From Craterostigma plantagineum (taxonomy: Eukaryota > Streptophyta > Magnoliopsida > Lamiales > Linderniaceae): a stretch of 64,000 bases of DNA. Shown here piece by piece: positions 1 to 11,490 of the stretch. Position numbers and translations under genes: made by a program. Under the pieces are notes generated by a model. The model saw nothing but the letters and a program-made list of their open reading frames with translations. It did not search any database and was not told where the DNA came from. Location: NCBI GenBank assembly GCA_027422505.1, contig JAPQWV010000050.1:4712001-4776000 (forward strand). Direction: 5' to 3'. Every line of letters begins with the position of its first letter. The stretch's first letter is position 1.

Positions 1-743
1 TAGTTTATTTTTTATTTATTTATCAGTTCGCCTTTACCTGACAAATCAGAGGCAAACCGTAGGGTAGCCTTCAGAGGTTTTAATTGCGGACTCAAAATAT
101 TATTAAATCCGATTTAATACCACATACGCGCGCATAAAAGGGGATGGGTTTACTACCACAAATACGATTTAATACCACAAATACGTGGATCAAAATCACT
201 TAGTAAGTTAACTAACTTGGAATATGAAAAACTGCAAGTGTGATTTTAAACGATGGAAATATAGAAATAAATAACCCAACATCGACAAAATAAGTAGTCT
301 ACATTACAAAAAATGGCTTAACATTACAAAACCGTTACAAAACCAACCTCAAAATTACAGATCCAGAAAGGAAACATTAAAAAACCGTTACAAAACCAAT
401 CTCAACATTACAGATCCAGAAAGGAAAGATAACAGTCCCAATATAAAAACATTCATCACATTACAAGATCAATAGAAAAGTCCAAAATAGTTCAAACATT
501 ACAGATCGAATAGCAAAGTCCAAATAGAACAAAAATACAGATCAAAAAAAAAACAACGTAATTAACTCCGAAGAATTTAAGGAAATCCAATAACAGAATG
601 CATACACGAGGCATATTGCATATAAGGGTAATTGATAGTAAAACTACCAGTGGGATCATATCAAACGATAATTTCATGAAAGTGACCATGTCCAGAACAT
701 TTTATCAGAAGACGATTACCAACAATATTAGAGAGTATATTTT

Positions 744-1648
744 CTAAGTTATATGGTAATAGGATTTTTGATCGAACAATGCCAAACATTTTATCAAAAC
801 ACGATTACCAACAATATTGGAGAGTATATTTTCTAAGTTATATGGTAACAGGATTTTTGATGGTCCAGGAATAATCCCGTTATTAGTAAGGTCCATAGGA
901 AAATTAAAACTGTCGTAGAGTTCTATAGCTTTTAAAAAGTATTCACTTTGTGGCATACCGGCACACTTACCATGTTTAATCCATTGTCTTTCCCAAAAGT
1001 GATGATTCGTGGGCCACGACGGAACATTCAGATCGGGCCACGCACGTTGCATTTCAGCAACTGGAGTTAGCTGTAAAACCAGAGAAGGAAAAGCAAATGA
1101 CAAAAACTTCGATATTATAACACGAAAACAATTGGGTGGCATGACTTACAGAATCAAAATACTTCAGCCCAGCACAATTAATAAACAGGGACGACCACTT
1201 AACCGGCCATAGTCCATGAATGGTAAAATTCGCCGGCTGTCTTGGACAGGTGCGTTGGAAGCAGTAGGCATTGGGCCACTATAGAAGCAACGCGAGGTAG
1301 TTAAAGTTTGGTCTCGTCGTAACCTGCGTTCGAATGGGTTGTCCTGGCGTTCTGCAGAAACAAAAAGGAATGAAAATCAAAACTAATATTAGGAAAAAGC
1401 AATACATATAAGAAAAGAGTAGGAAAAATACGATACTTACCGAAGCATCCAGCAGGTAAATGATATTCCGAACTTTGAAATATTCACGACATCATCTGAT
1501 GGTTTCTTTTGGGATGACATTGAACGAGTGGGAAGACATGTTATGAAGTCCGGTACGTCCGACGCAAATTTTCAATTAAGGCATCTCTGAAAATGGTGAA
1601 GGCAAGGTATAAGACAACAGAAATTGCCATGTACTTTAAGAACTTCAT
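744..1648 (-). pseudogene. S-RNase-like (RNase T2) gene, copy 1, broken
   Basis: Three exons by alignment with copy 2: 1441-1648, 1151-1351 region (1150-1351) and 744-1070, with GT-AG boundaries kept. Exon 2 carries the first T2 active-site motif (FTIHGLWP) and exon 3 the second (WIKHGKC). Breaks seen: a 1-bp deletion in exon 1 (around 1559) shifts the frame after the signal peptide, and a C-to-T change makes a TAG at 1279-1281 just before the conserved WP of the mature N-terminus. The C-terminal reading frame is also lost through the internal duplication common to all copies, and the old C-terminal frame holds a further stop. A TATA box lies at 1690-1699. It cannot make a full RNase. Confidence 0.85.
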
Positions 1649-1871
1649 CGTTAATGGCTGTAAGGTAAAATGAAAATTGATAAAACCGACCTTTTATAGA
1701 TGGATCTTCCCCGCGATCGAAGAAGCTCGCCCAGATAGTGGAAGGAGTTTCCCAAATAAGCTAAACACCGCTTTAATCTCCGACGGAAAATGGGTAGAAC
1801 AACCATTCAGTCCACCTGCACTTCCCCATCGTCACCTCGCAGCGCAGCTGACGGCTGTTTATCCGTGCAAG

Positions 1872-2031
1872 GACAGACAGCCTGCTGCGCGCGATGACGA
1901 AGAACGAAATAGGAGAAGTAATTGTGCTGCGAATACGCTTGGTGTGGCTACGACAGACAGCCTGCTGCACGCGATGACGAAGAACGAAATAGGAGAAGTA
2001 ATTGTGATGCGACTACGCGTGGTGTGGCTGC
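1872..2031. repeat. 80-bp direct repeat x2 upstream of the S-RNase-like promoter
   Basis: Two adjacent copies of an 80-bp segment starting gacagacagcctgctgc. The same pair is at 4101-4260 (unit 2) and 8234-8393 (unit 4); unit 3 keeps only one (from about 6081). It lies about 170 bp upstream of the TATA box of the minus-strand gene. Confidence 0.85.
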
Positions 2032-2971
2032 TACCTTTAATGGCGGACTCCAATATTTCGTTAAATCCATTCTACATTATGAAGAAGAGAGAAGTAACTG
2101 GTAAGAAAATGAGTGGAGTGGTCCGCGTGCCAGCATTTAATGGCGGACTCCAAATATTTTATCAAATCGATTTAATTTCTTCTATGTAGCAGATAGTTTA
2201 TTTTTTATTTATTTATCAGCTCGCCTTTACCTGACAAATCAGAGGCAAACCGTAGGGTAGCCTTCAGAGGTTTTAATTGCAGACTCAAAATATTATTAAA
2301 TCTGATTCAATACCACATACGCGAAGGGGATGAGTTTACTACCACAAATACGATTTACTACCACAAAACGTGGATCAAAATCACTTAGTAAGTTAACTAA
2401 CTTGGAATATGAAAACGATAGAAAAACTGCAAGTGTGATTTTAAACGATGGAAATATAGAAATAAATAATCCAACATCTACAAAATAAGTAGTCTACATT
2501 ACAAAAATGCCCTAACATTACAAGTTGAAACTGAAAAAATTATAGTCGCTACAACACCATTACAAAACCAACCTCAAAATTACAGATCCAGAAAGGAAAC
2601 ATTAAAAACCGTTACAAAACCAATCTCAACATTACAGATCCAGAAAGGAAAGATAACAGTCCCAATATGAAAAAACATTCATCACATTACAAGTTCAATA
2701 GAAAATTTCAAAATAGTTCAAACATTACAGATTGAATAGCAAAGTCCAAATAGAACAAAATTACATATCCAAAAAAAAAACAACGTAACTAACTCCGAAG
2801 AATTTAAGGAAATCCAATAACAGAATGCATGAGGCATATTGCATATAAGGGTAATTGATAGTAAAACTACCAGTGCGATCATAGCAAACGATAATTTCAT
2901 GAAAGTGACCATGTCCAGAACATTTTATCAAAAGACGATTACCAACAATATTAGAGAGTATATTTTCTAAG

Positions 2972-3877
2972 TTATATGGTAACAGGATTTTGATGGTCCA
3001 GGAATAATGCCGAACACTTTATCAAAACACGATTACCAACAATATTTGAGAGTATATTTTCTAAGTTATATGGTAACAGGATTTTTGATGGTCCAGGAAT
3101 AATGTCGTTACTAGTAAGGTCCATAGGAAAATTAAAACTGTCGTAGAGTTCTATAGCTTTTAAAAAGTATTCACTTTGTGGCATACCGGCACACTTACCA
3201 TGTTTAATCCATTGTCTTTCCCAAAAGTGATGATTCGTGGGCCACGACGGAACATTCAGATCGGGCCACACACGTTGCATTTCAGCAACTGGAGTTAGCT
3301 GTAAAACCAGAGAAGGAAAAGCAAATGACAAAAACTTCGATATTATAACACGAAAACAATTGGGTGATATGACTTACAGAATCAAAATACTTCAGCCCAG
3401 CACAATTAATAAACAGGGACGACCACTTAACCGGCCATAGTCCATGAATGGTAAAATTCGCCGGCTGTCTTGGACAGGTGCGTTGGAAGCAGTAGGCATT
3501 GGGCCACTGTAGAAGCAACGCGAGGTAATTAAAGTTTGGTCTCGTCGTAACCTGCGTTCGAGTGGGTTGTCCTGGCGTTCTGCAGAAACAAAAAGGAATG
3601 AAAATCAAAACTAATATTAGGAAAAAGCAATACATACAAGAAAAGAGTAGGAAAAATACGATACTTACCGAAGCATCCAGCAGGTAAATGATATTCCGAA
3701 CTTTGAAATGTTCACGACATCATCTGACGGTTTCTTTTGTGATGACATTGAACAAGTGGGAAGACATGTTATGAAGTCCGGTACGGCCGGACGCAAATTT
3801 TCAATTAAGGCATCTCTGAAAATGGTGAAGGCAAGGTATAAGACAACAGAAATTGCCATGCATTTCAAGAACTTCAT
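2972..3877 (-). CDS. S-RNase-like (RNase T2) gene, copy 2, frame intact but C-terminus truncated
   Basis: Predicted secreted T2 endoribonuclease of 245 aa. Exons: 3669-3877 (ATG at 3877, hydrophobic signal segment [14 protein letters not shown]), 3378-3579 and 2972-3298; introns of 89 and 79 bp with GTAAGT donors and CAG acceptors. Phases fit (2, then 0). Exon 2 has the hydrophobic N-terminal strand of the family ([11 protein letters not shown]) and FTIHGLWP (first catalytic His); exon 3 has FWERQW then KHGKC (second catalytic His). In the usual HEW of this motif, H and E are replaced by R and Q. The intron between the two motifs is where S-RNases have theirs. The protein stops about 14 residues after the IKC cysteine because of a 94-bp internal duplication, so the last ~40 residues of the family are missing. 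TATA box at 3919-3928. This is the only copy with promoter, signal peptide and all frames open; it may be expressed or a recent pseudogene. Confidence 0.75.
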
Positions 3878-3918
3878 CGTTAATGGCTTTAAGGCAAAAT
3901 GAAAATTGATAAAACCGA

Positions 3919-3928
3919 CCTTTTATAG
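3919..3928 (-). promoter_or_regulatory. TATA box of S-RNase-like copy 2
   Basis: CTATAAAAGG on the minus strand, about 42 bp upstream of the ATG at 3877. The same box is kept in copy 1 (1690-1699) and copy 4 (8052-8061); copy 3 lost it in its 248-bp deletion. Confidence 0.7.
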
Positions 3929-5200
3929 ATGGATCTCCCCCGCGATCGAAGAAGCTCGCCCAGATAATGGAAGGAGTTTCCCCAATAAGCTAAACACAGC
4001 TTTAATCTCCGACGGAAAATGGGTAGAACAGCCGTTCACTCCACCTGCACTTCCCCATCGTCACCTCGCAGCGCAGCTGACGGCTGTTTGTCCGTGCAAG
4101 GACAGACAGCCTGCTGCGCGCGATGACGAAGAACGAAATAGGAGAAGTAATTGTCCTGCGAATACGCGTGGTATGACTACGACAGACAGCCTGCTGCACG
4201 CGATGACGAAGAACGAAATAGGAGAAGTAATTGTGATGCGACTACGCGTGGTGTGGCTGCGACCTTTAATGGCGGACTCCAATGTTTCGTTAAATCCATT
4301 CTACAATATGAAGAAGAGAGAAGTAACTGGTAAGAAAATGAGTGGAGTGGTCCGCGTGCCAGCATTTAATGGCGGACTCCAAATATTTTATCAAATCGAT
4401 TTAATTTCTTCTATGTAGCAGATAGTTTATTTTTTATTTATTTATCAGCTCGCCTTTACCTGACAAATCAGAGGCAAACCGTAGGGTAGCCTTCAGAGGT
4501 TTTAATTGCAGACTCAAAATATTATTAAATCTGATTCAATACCACATACGCGAAGGGGATGAGTTTACTACCACAAATACGATTTACTACCACAAAACGT
4601 GGATCAAAATCACTTAGTAAGTTAACTAACTTGGAATATGAAAACGATAGAAAAACTGCAAGTGTGATTTTAAACGATGGAAATATAGAAATAAATAATC
4701 CAACATCTACAAAATAAGTAGTCTACATTACAAAAATGCCCTAACATTACAAGTTGAAACTGAAAAAATTATAGTCGCTACAACACCATTACAAAACCAA
4801 CCTCAAAATTACAGATCCAGAAAGGAAACATTAAAAACCGTTACAAAACCAATCTCAACATTACAGATCCAGAAAGGAAAGATAACAGTCCCAATATGAA
4901 AAAACATTCATCACATTACAAGTTCAATAGAAAATTTCAAAATAGTTCAAACATTACAGATTGAATAGCAAAGTCTAAATAGAACAAAATTACATATCCA
5001 AAAAAAAAACAATGTAACTAACTCCGAAGAATTTAAGGAAATCCAATAACAGAATGCATGAGGCATATTGCATATAAGGGTAATTGATAGTAAAACTACC
5101 AGTGCGATCATAGCAAACGATAATTTCATGAAAGTGACCATGTCCAGAACATTTTATCAAAAGACGATTACCAACAATATTAGAGAGTATATTTTCTAAG

Positions 5201-6040
5201 TTATATGGTAACAGGATTTTGATGGTCCAGGAATAATGCCGAACACTTTATCAAAACACGATTACCAACAATATTTGAGAGTATATTTTCTAAGTTATAT
5301 GGTAACAGGATTTTTGATGGTCCAGGAATAATGCCGTTACTAGTAAGGTCCATAGGAAAATTAAAACTGTCGTAGAGTTCTATAGCTTTTAAAAAGTATT
5401 CACTTTGTGGCATACCGGCACACTTACCATGTTTAATCCATTGTCTTTCCCAAAAGTGATGATTCGTGGGCCACGACGGAACATTCAGATCGGGCCACAC
5501 ACGTTGCATTTCAGCAACTGGAGTTAGCTGTAAAACCAGAGAAGGAAAAGCAAATGACAAAAACTTCGATATTATAACACGAAAACAATTGGGTGATATG
5601 ACTTACAGAATCAAAATACTTCAGCCCAGCACAATTAATAAACAGGGACGACCACTTAACCGGCCATAGTCCATGAATGGTAAAATTCGCCGGCTGTCTT
5701 GGACAGGTGCGTTGGAAGCAGTAGGCATTGGGCCACTGTAGAAGCAACGCGAGGTAGTTAAAGTTTGGTCTCGTCGTAACCTGCGTTCGAGTGGGTTGTC
5801 CTGGCGTTCTGCAGAAACAAAAAGGAATGAAAATCAAAACTAATATCAGGAAAAAGCAATACATACAAGAAAAGAGTAGGAAAAATACGATACTTACCGA
5901 AGCATCCAGCAGGTAAATGATATTCCGAACTTTGAAATGTTCACGACATCATCTGACGGTTTCTTTTGTGATGACATTGAACAAGTAGGAAGACATGTTA
6001 TGAAGTCTGGTACGTCCGGACGCAAATTTTCAATTAAGGC
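5201..6040 (-). pseudogene. S-RNase-like copy 3, promoter and signal peptide deleted
   Basis: Exons 2 (5607-5808) and 3 (5201-5527) are intact and nearly identical to copy 2, with the same splice sites. Exon 1 is reduced to 5898-6040: at 6040/6041 it joins directly to sequence that in copy 2 lies 248 bp further upstream, removing the TATA box, start codon and signal peptide. An open frame runs from the remnant into former promoter DNA (to 6199) but has no secretion signal. It shares the internal duplication that truncates the C-terminus. Most likely dead, or transcribed only from a cryptic promoter. Confidence 0.8.
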
Positions 6041-6935
6041 GTCACCTCGCAGCGCAGCTGACGGCTGTTTGTCCGTGCAAGACAGACAGCCTGCTGCGCG
6101 CGATGACGAAGAACGAAATAGGAGAAGTAATTGTGTTGCGACTACGCGTGGTGTGGCTGCGACCTTTAATGGCGGACTCCAATGTTTCGTTAAATCCATT
6201 CTATATTATGAAGAAGAGAGAAGTAACTGGTAAGAAAATGAGCTGAGTGGTGCGCGTGTCAGCATTTAATGGCGGACTCCAAATATTTTTCAAATCGATT
6301 TAATTTCTTCTATGTAGCAGATAGTTTATTTTTTATTTATTTATCAGCTCGCCTTTACCTGAAAAATCAGAGGCAAACCGTAGGGTAGCCTTCAGAGGTT
6401 TTAGTTGCGGACTCAAAATATTATTAAATCCGATTTAATACCACATACGCGCGCATAAAAGGGGATGTGTTTACTACCACAAATACGATTTAATACCACA
6501 AATAAGTGGATCAAAATCACTTAGTAAGTTAACTAACTTGGAATATGAAAACGATAGAAAAACTGCAAGCGAGAATTTAAACGATGGAAATATAGAAATA
6601 AATAATCAAACATCGACAAAATAAGGTCTACATTACAAAAATGCCTTAACATTACAAGTTGAAACCGAAAAAATTACAGTCGCTACAACACCATTACAAA
6701 ACCAACCCCAAAATTACAGATCCAGAAAGGAAACATGAGAAAACCGTTACAAAACCAATCTCAACATTACAGATCCAGAATGGAAAGAGAACAATTCCAA
6801 TATAAAAAACATTCATCACATTACAAGTTCAATAGAAAGTCCAAAATAGTTCAAACATTACAGATTGAATAGCAAAGTCCAAATAGAACAATATTACAGA
6901 TCCAAAATAAAAACAACGTAATTAACTCTGAAGAT

Positions 6936-8010
6936 TTAAGGAAATCCAATAACAGAATGCATACACGAGGCATATTGCATATAAGGGCAATTGACAGTAA
7001 AACTACCAGTGCGATCATAGCAAACGATAATTTCATGAAAGTGACCATGTCCAGAACATTTTATCAAAAGACGATTACCAACAATATTAGAGAGCATATT
7101 TTCTAAGTTATATGGTAACAGGATTTTTGATGCTCCAGAAATAATGCCGAACATTTTGTCAAAACACGATTACCAACAATATTAGAGAGTATATTTTCTA
7201 AGTTATATGGTAACATGATTTTTGATAGTCCAGGAATAATGCCGTTATTAGCAAGGTCCATAGGAAAATTAAAACTGTCGTAGAGTTGTATAGCTTTTAG
7301 AAAGTACTCACTTTATGCGTACCGACACACTTACCATGTTTAATCCATTGTCTTTCTCAAAAGTGATGATTCGTGGGCCATGACGGAACATTCAGTCGGG
7401 CCACGCACGTTGCATTTCAGCAACTGGAGTTAACTGTAAAACCAGAGAAGGAAAAGCAAATGACAAAAACTTCGATATTATAACACGAAAACAATTGGGT
7501 GACATGACTTACAGAATCGATATACTTCAGCCCAGCACAATTAATAAACAGGGACGACCACTTAACCGGCCATAGTCCATGAATGGTAAAATTCGCCGGC
7601 TGTCTTGGACAGGTGCGTTGGAAGCAGTAGGCATTGGGCCACTGCAGAAGCAACGCGAGGTAGTTAAAGTTTGGTCTCGTCGTAACCTGCGTTCGAGTGG
7701 GTTGTCCTGGCGTTCTGCAGAAACAAAAAGAATGAAAATCAAAACTAATATTAGGAAAAAGCAATACATACAAGAAAAGAGTAGGAAAAATACGATACTT
7801 ACCGAAGCATCCAGCAGGTAAATGATATTCCGAACTTTGAAATATTCACGACATCATCTGATGGTTTCTTTTGGGATGACATTGAACGAGTGGGAAGACA
7901 TGTTATGAAGTCCGGTACGTCCGACGCAAATTTTCAATTAAGGCATCTCTGAAAATGGTGAAAGCAAGGTATAAGACAACAGAAATTGCCATGTACTTTA
8001 AGAACTTCAT
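6936..8010 (-). pseudogene. S-RNase-like copy 4, frameshifted
   Basis: Exons by alignment: 7803-8010 (same 1-bp deletion as copy 1), 7513-7714 (open, with FTIHGLWP) and from 7433 down. Exon 3 has two 1-bp deletions, near 7395 and near 7315, on both sides of the KHGKC region. Below the internal duplication this copy keeps the ancestral C-terminal frame best: 6936-7154 encodes the IKC cysteine, an HEIIVCYD stretch and an NCP motif as in T2 enzymes. That makes it the reference for what the other copies lost. TATA box at 8052-8061. Confidence 0.8.
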
Positions 8011-8686
8011 CGTTAATGGCTGTAAGGTAAAATGAAAATTGATAAAACCGACCTTTTATAGATGGATCTTCCCCGCGATCGAAGAAGCTCGCCCAGATAG
8101 TGGAAGGAGTTTCCCAAATAAGCTAAACACCGCTTTAATCTCCGACGGAAAATGGGTAGAACAACCATTCAGTCCACCTGCACTTCCCCATCGTCACCTC
8201 GCAGCGCAGCTGACGGCTGTTTATCCGTGCAAGGACAGACAGCCTGCTGCGCGCGATGACGAAGAACGAAATAGGAGAAGTAATTGTGCTGCGAATACGC
8301 TTGGTGTGGCTACGACAGACAGCCTGCTGCACGCGATGACGAAGAACGAAATAGGAGAAGTAATTGTGATGCGCCTATGCGTGGTGTGGCTGCGACCTTT
8401 AATGGCGGACTCCAATGTTTCGTTAAATCCATTCTATATTATGAAGAAGAGAGAAGTAGCTGGTAAGAAAATGAGCGGAGTGGTGCGCGTGCCAGCATTT
8501 AATGGCGGAGTCCAAATATTTTATCAAATCGATTTAATTTCTTCTATGTAGCAGATTAGTTTATTTTTTATTTATTTATCAGCTCGCCTTTACCTGACAA
8601 ATCAGAGGCAAACCGTAGGGTAGCCTTTAGAGGTTTTATTTGTGGACTCAAAATATTATTAAATCCGATTTAATACCACATACGCG

Positions 8687-9401
8687 GACTCTACAAACCG
8701 TAGGGTAGCCATCAATGCTTTCCTAAATAAAAAAAAAAAATTAATAATTAATGTACGCCGCTGCATCAAATTACTGTTAAATTCCAAGTCCATCCCACTG
8801 AACCTGCACCATGTATATTCTCCAAAGTATTTAATTGTCAACACTCAACAGATCGTATGTGTATGCTTCGACACGTGATAAGTGTGATCACATGAATATG
8901 AAATAGTGATGATCTTATCAACCAAATTAAAATTACGTTACGTTATTAGAATCAAACTCCAGTTTATTTTAAAATAGAATAATGCTGTTATGTTTTTATG
9001 TAAGATTAAATATACATGTATGCGTGCATGTGTATATATTGATATGCATATATATAGTATATGTACAATTTCGAATCTTCGATGATTGTCCTTAATCTGA
9101 TAATCAGGTCTGCGAAGCATGCGTTGTTTTATTATTATTCTATTGCAACATGTTCAACATTAGCCGCAGAGAATAAATGCTTTTTTTTTCGGAAGGAGGG
9201 AATAAATGCTATTGTTTGGTACGTACTCCGATTATGAATATAAACACAACATAAATTAATAAAACAAGAACATTTAAATAAAAATTACTCCTAATCATAT
9301 TTAAAGTCTTAAATAAAAATTTATTTATGTTATTAAATTTGACTAATTAAAAATTGGATATGAAATAATATCCTATATAATTCATTGTATATTAATTGTT
9401 T
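8687..9401. other. No gene; AT-rich DNA, third copy of a local repeat
   Basis: 8760-9210 resembles 10,650-11,600 and 30,890-31,400 (shared landmarks: aacctgcaccat, tatttaattgtcaacactcaac, and the ttgcaacatgttcaacatta stretch). No supported open frame. Confidence 0.6.
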
Positions 9402-9418
9402 TTAAAAAAACATTTTTT

Positions 9419-9592
9419 GATATTTGGAGGGCCTGCCCGCGGCACACGCGGGCTTACCCGAATAGGCCCGCCCTCTGGTGGGCCTGAGAAATGGCAATCG
9501 CCCCGTCACTTTGGTGGGCCCACGGCCCGCGGGCCCATTTGACAGTACCAAGGTGGGGCTGGCCGAACCGCGGGCCACGAGCATTTTTGCTA
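9419..9592. repeat. GC-rich palindromic island in AT-rich DNA
   Basis: About 170 bp rich in gggcc/gcccg words inside DNA that is otherwise very AT-rich. The gggcccatttgacag ending resembles the subterminal parts of non-autonomous hAT elements, but I see no clear terminal repeats or target duplication. Confidence 0.4.
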
Positions 9593-10099
9593 GTTTTAAA
9601 TGTGTCATTGTTTAACATAACTTAATTAATAATTTTTTAATAGTGAAAATAAGTTGATAAAATATTTTTGTTTGCTATTATTTAAAATTATTATTAGAAA
9701 AATCAAGTGTTAGTGGTATAGGGGGTGTAGGGGTGTGAATAGTAGGACCTATTTTTTTGGTAGTTTTTTGGAGGTGTGTGAATGATAATCAAATTGATGA
9801 TACTTCGTCACATTATTTTCGTCTCCCTCTTATAAAGATTATTAAGTTGGAATATTTTCCATCCATTTGTTGCTGTTAAGCTATGAAGTTATGGATCTAA
9901 TTTGCAATTATCAAATCTAAAGATCCAAAATTGAAATTAGTATACTTGCCGTCCCAAATTTATAAATTTGTCTTATCCAATATTCTCATTTTTATTTGTC
10001 TCACCAATTACGCTTGAGATTTCGGCCGAAAATCAATTTGTATGACTATTGATTACTGTCTATAAGTAAACATTATATTTTTAGATATGTAATAAAAAT

Positions 10100-10495
10100 A
10101 AGGGGTCTTTACCTAACATATTTCTTATATGTAGGTACCTAATATAATAAATTTTTCGCACATAAGTACCCGTTCCCCGAAAGTACACCATACAACTCAT
10201 TTGGGTACTATATCAACACATTTTTGTACCCTATATCGACACATTTGGGTACCCTATATAACAGAACATGGTACGACGTATGCTATATTTAGGTACGCCC
10301 TATGTACCACACAGGTATGGCGTAGGTACGACGCATGCTATATTTAGGTATCATATATCAACTTGTTATAGTACTCAATATCCATACAGGAAGGTACGAC
10401 ATGACTAAAGCAGCTGGTCAAAATTAAATCGGGTACTACCTGTAAAATTTTCTGACACGGGTACTTATGTCTAAAAATTTATCCAATTGGATATT
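10100..10495. repeat. GTACC-rich dispersed repeat, copy 1
   Basis: About 400 bp with many ggtac(c/g) words (ggtacctaa, ggtacgacg, gggtaccctata). It recurs inverted at about 27,770-28,185 and 46,528-46,872. Ends carry a shared motif around acataagtac. Probably a short non-autonomous element; class not determined. Confidence 0.65.
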
Positions 10496-11438
10496 TTTCT
10501 ATAAATTCATCTAAAAATAACATACCTTACTAATTACAGCTCCCACAAGCTCTCTCTTACTCGCACAATGTGAATAGATTTACTAAATCAAAAATAATAG
10601 TTAACCGCTGCATCGAAATTGTAAAATTAGTCTAAAAAACATTAAATTATATATTTCAAGTCCATCCCGATGAACCTGCACCATATGTTCTCCCAAAGTA
10701 TTTAATTTAATTGTCAACATTCAACATATCGTATATATGTTGGCCGAAAATAAAAATATTCGAAGATTGTGTCACACACAATTTCTTTAAAATAGATTTG
10801 CTCCTCATACATCTGCTAGATGTTTTATCAAGTATCTATTTCCCATGGTACTTCACAAAAACGACAGCGACTGCGATTGGAACAAGAACGATAGCAGAAC
10901 AAATTTTTTAATTTATGAATGTTAGTTTTTTCCTTTTTCTTGTGTTTTTTTCTTAAGCTTAATGACCCTTTTATAGCAAACAAATTAAACTAAAAAATAA
11001 CTTTTTTTAAAAATTTGATGGCATCAATGTTTGAGGAGTGATTTTAACCACTCTATCAAACCGCTTCGAGCTTAACCTTCTAGAATTTGGACATTTATTG
11101 TGCCAAAACCGAAGCCCAATAGCATTAAATTTCAAAGTCCAAATTCTAAGTATAAATATTTTTTCTACTTAATTCCTCATTCACATCGAAATAATTTATC
11201 GTCAACTGTAGTAGAAATTATCTAACAATATATGTGTATGCTCCAACCCGTGATAAGTGATCACATGAGATTATGATCTATTAAAATTACGTTACGAGAT
11301 TAGAATCAAAGTCCAGTATTTCTTTAAGGGAATAATTATTCTTATACGATAGTCTTTAGGTTCCTTTGTGAGATTAAATACACATGTATGAGTGGGCGTA
11401 TAGATCACTGCCTACCGATGTACGATACACACAAACAC

Positions 11439-11445
<7 letters not shown>

Positions 11446-11490
<45 letters not shown>
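11446..11490. repeat. (TA)n microsatellite
   Basis: A long run of ta dinucleotides. Similar runs are at 19,062-19,083, 21,168-21,200 and 31,206-31,242; the last lies at the equivalent place in the duplicated partner. Confidence 0.9.

Larger units (their letters stand above)
1..8686. repeat. Tandem array of four S-RNase-like units plus a partial fifth
   Basis: Units read as 1-2193, 2194-4422, 4423-6321 and 6322-8556, with a 130-bp partial at 8557-8686; all start with the same T-rich block (tagtttattttttatttatt). Each carries a minus-strand RNase T2-like gene. Units 2 and 3 are nearly identical; units 1 and 4 share variants that 2 and 3 lack (a 1-bp deletion in exon 1 and an extra cgcgcataaaa block downstream), giving an A-B-B'-A' order. 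Unit 3 is shorter mainly because of a 248-bp deletion and loss of one 80-bp subrepeat. The window opens on a unit start, so the array may continue to the left. A short echo of the unit (caaaccgtagggtagcc) just after 8690 marks the right junction. Confidence 0.95.

Noticed and set aside
1677..2189. 170-codon plus-strand frame kept in units 1, 2 and 4 (also 3906-4418 and 8039-8551)
   Set aside because: It starts at a non-ATG codon, overlaps the minus-strand TATA box and the 80-bp repeat, and most differences between copies change the amino acid. It persists only because the copies are young.
3580..3635. Signal-peptide-like start [15 protein letters not shown] in front of the S-RNase exon 2
   Set aside because: The stretch is the pyrimidine-rich end of intron 1, with a clean CAG acceptor exactly at the junction; exon 1 upstream supplies a better signal peptide.
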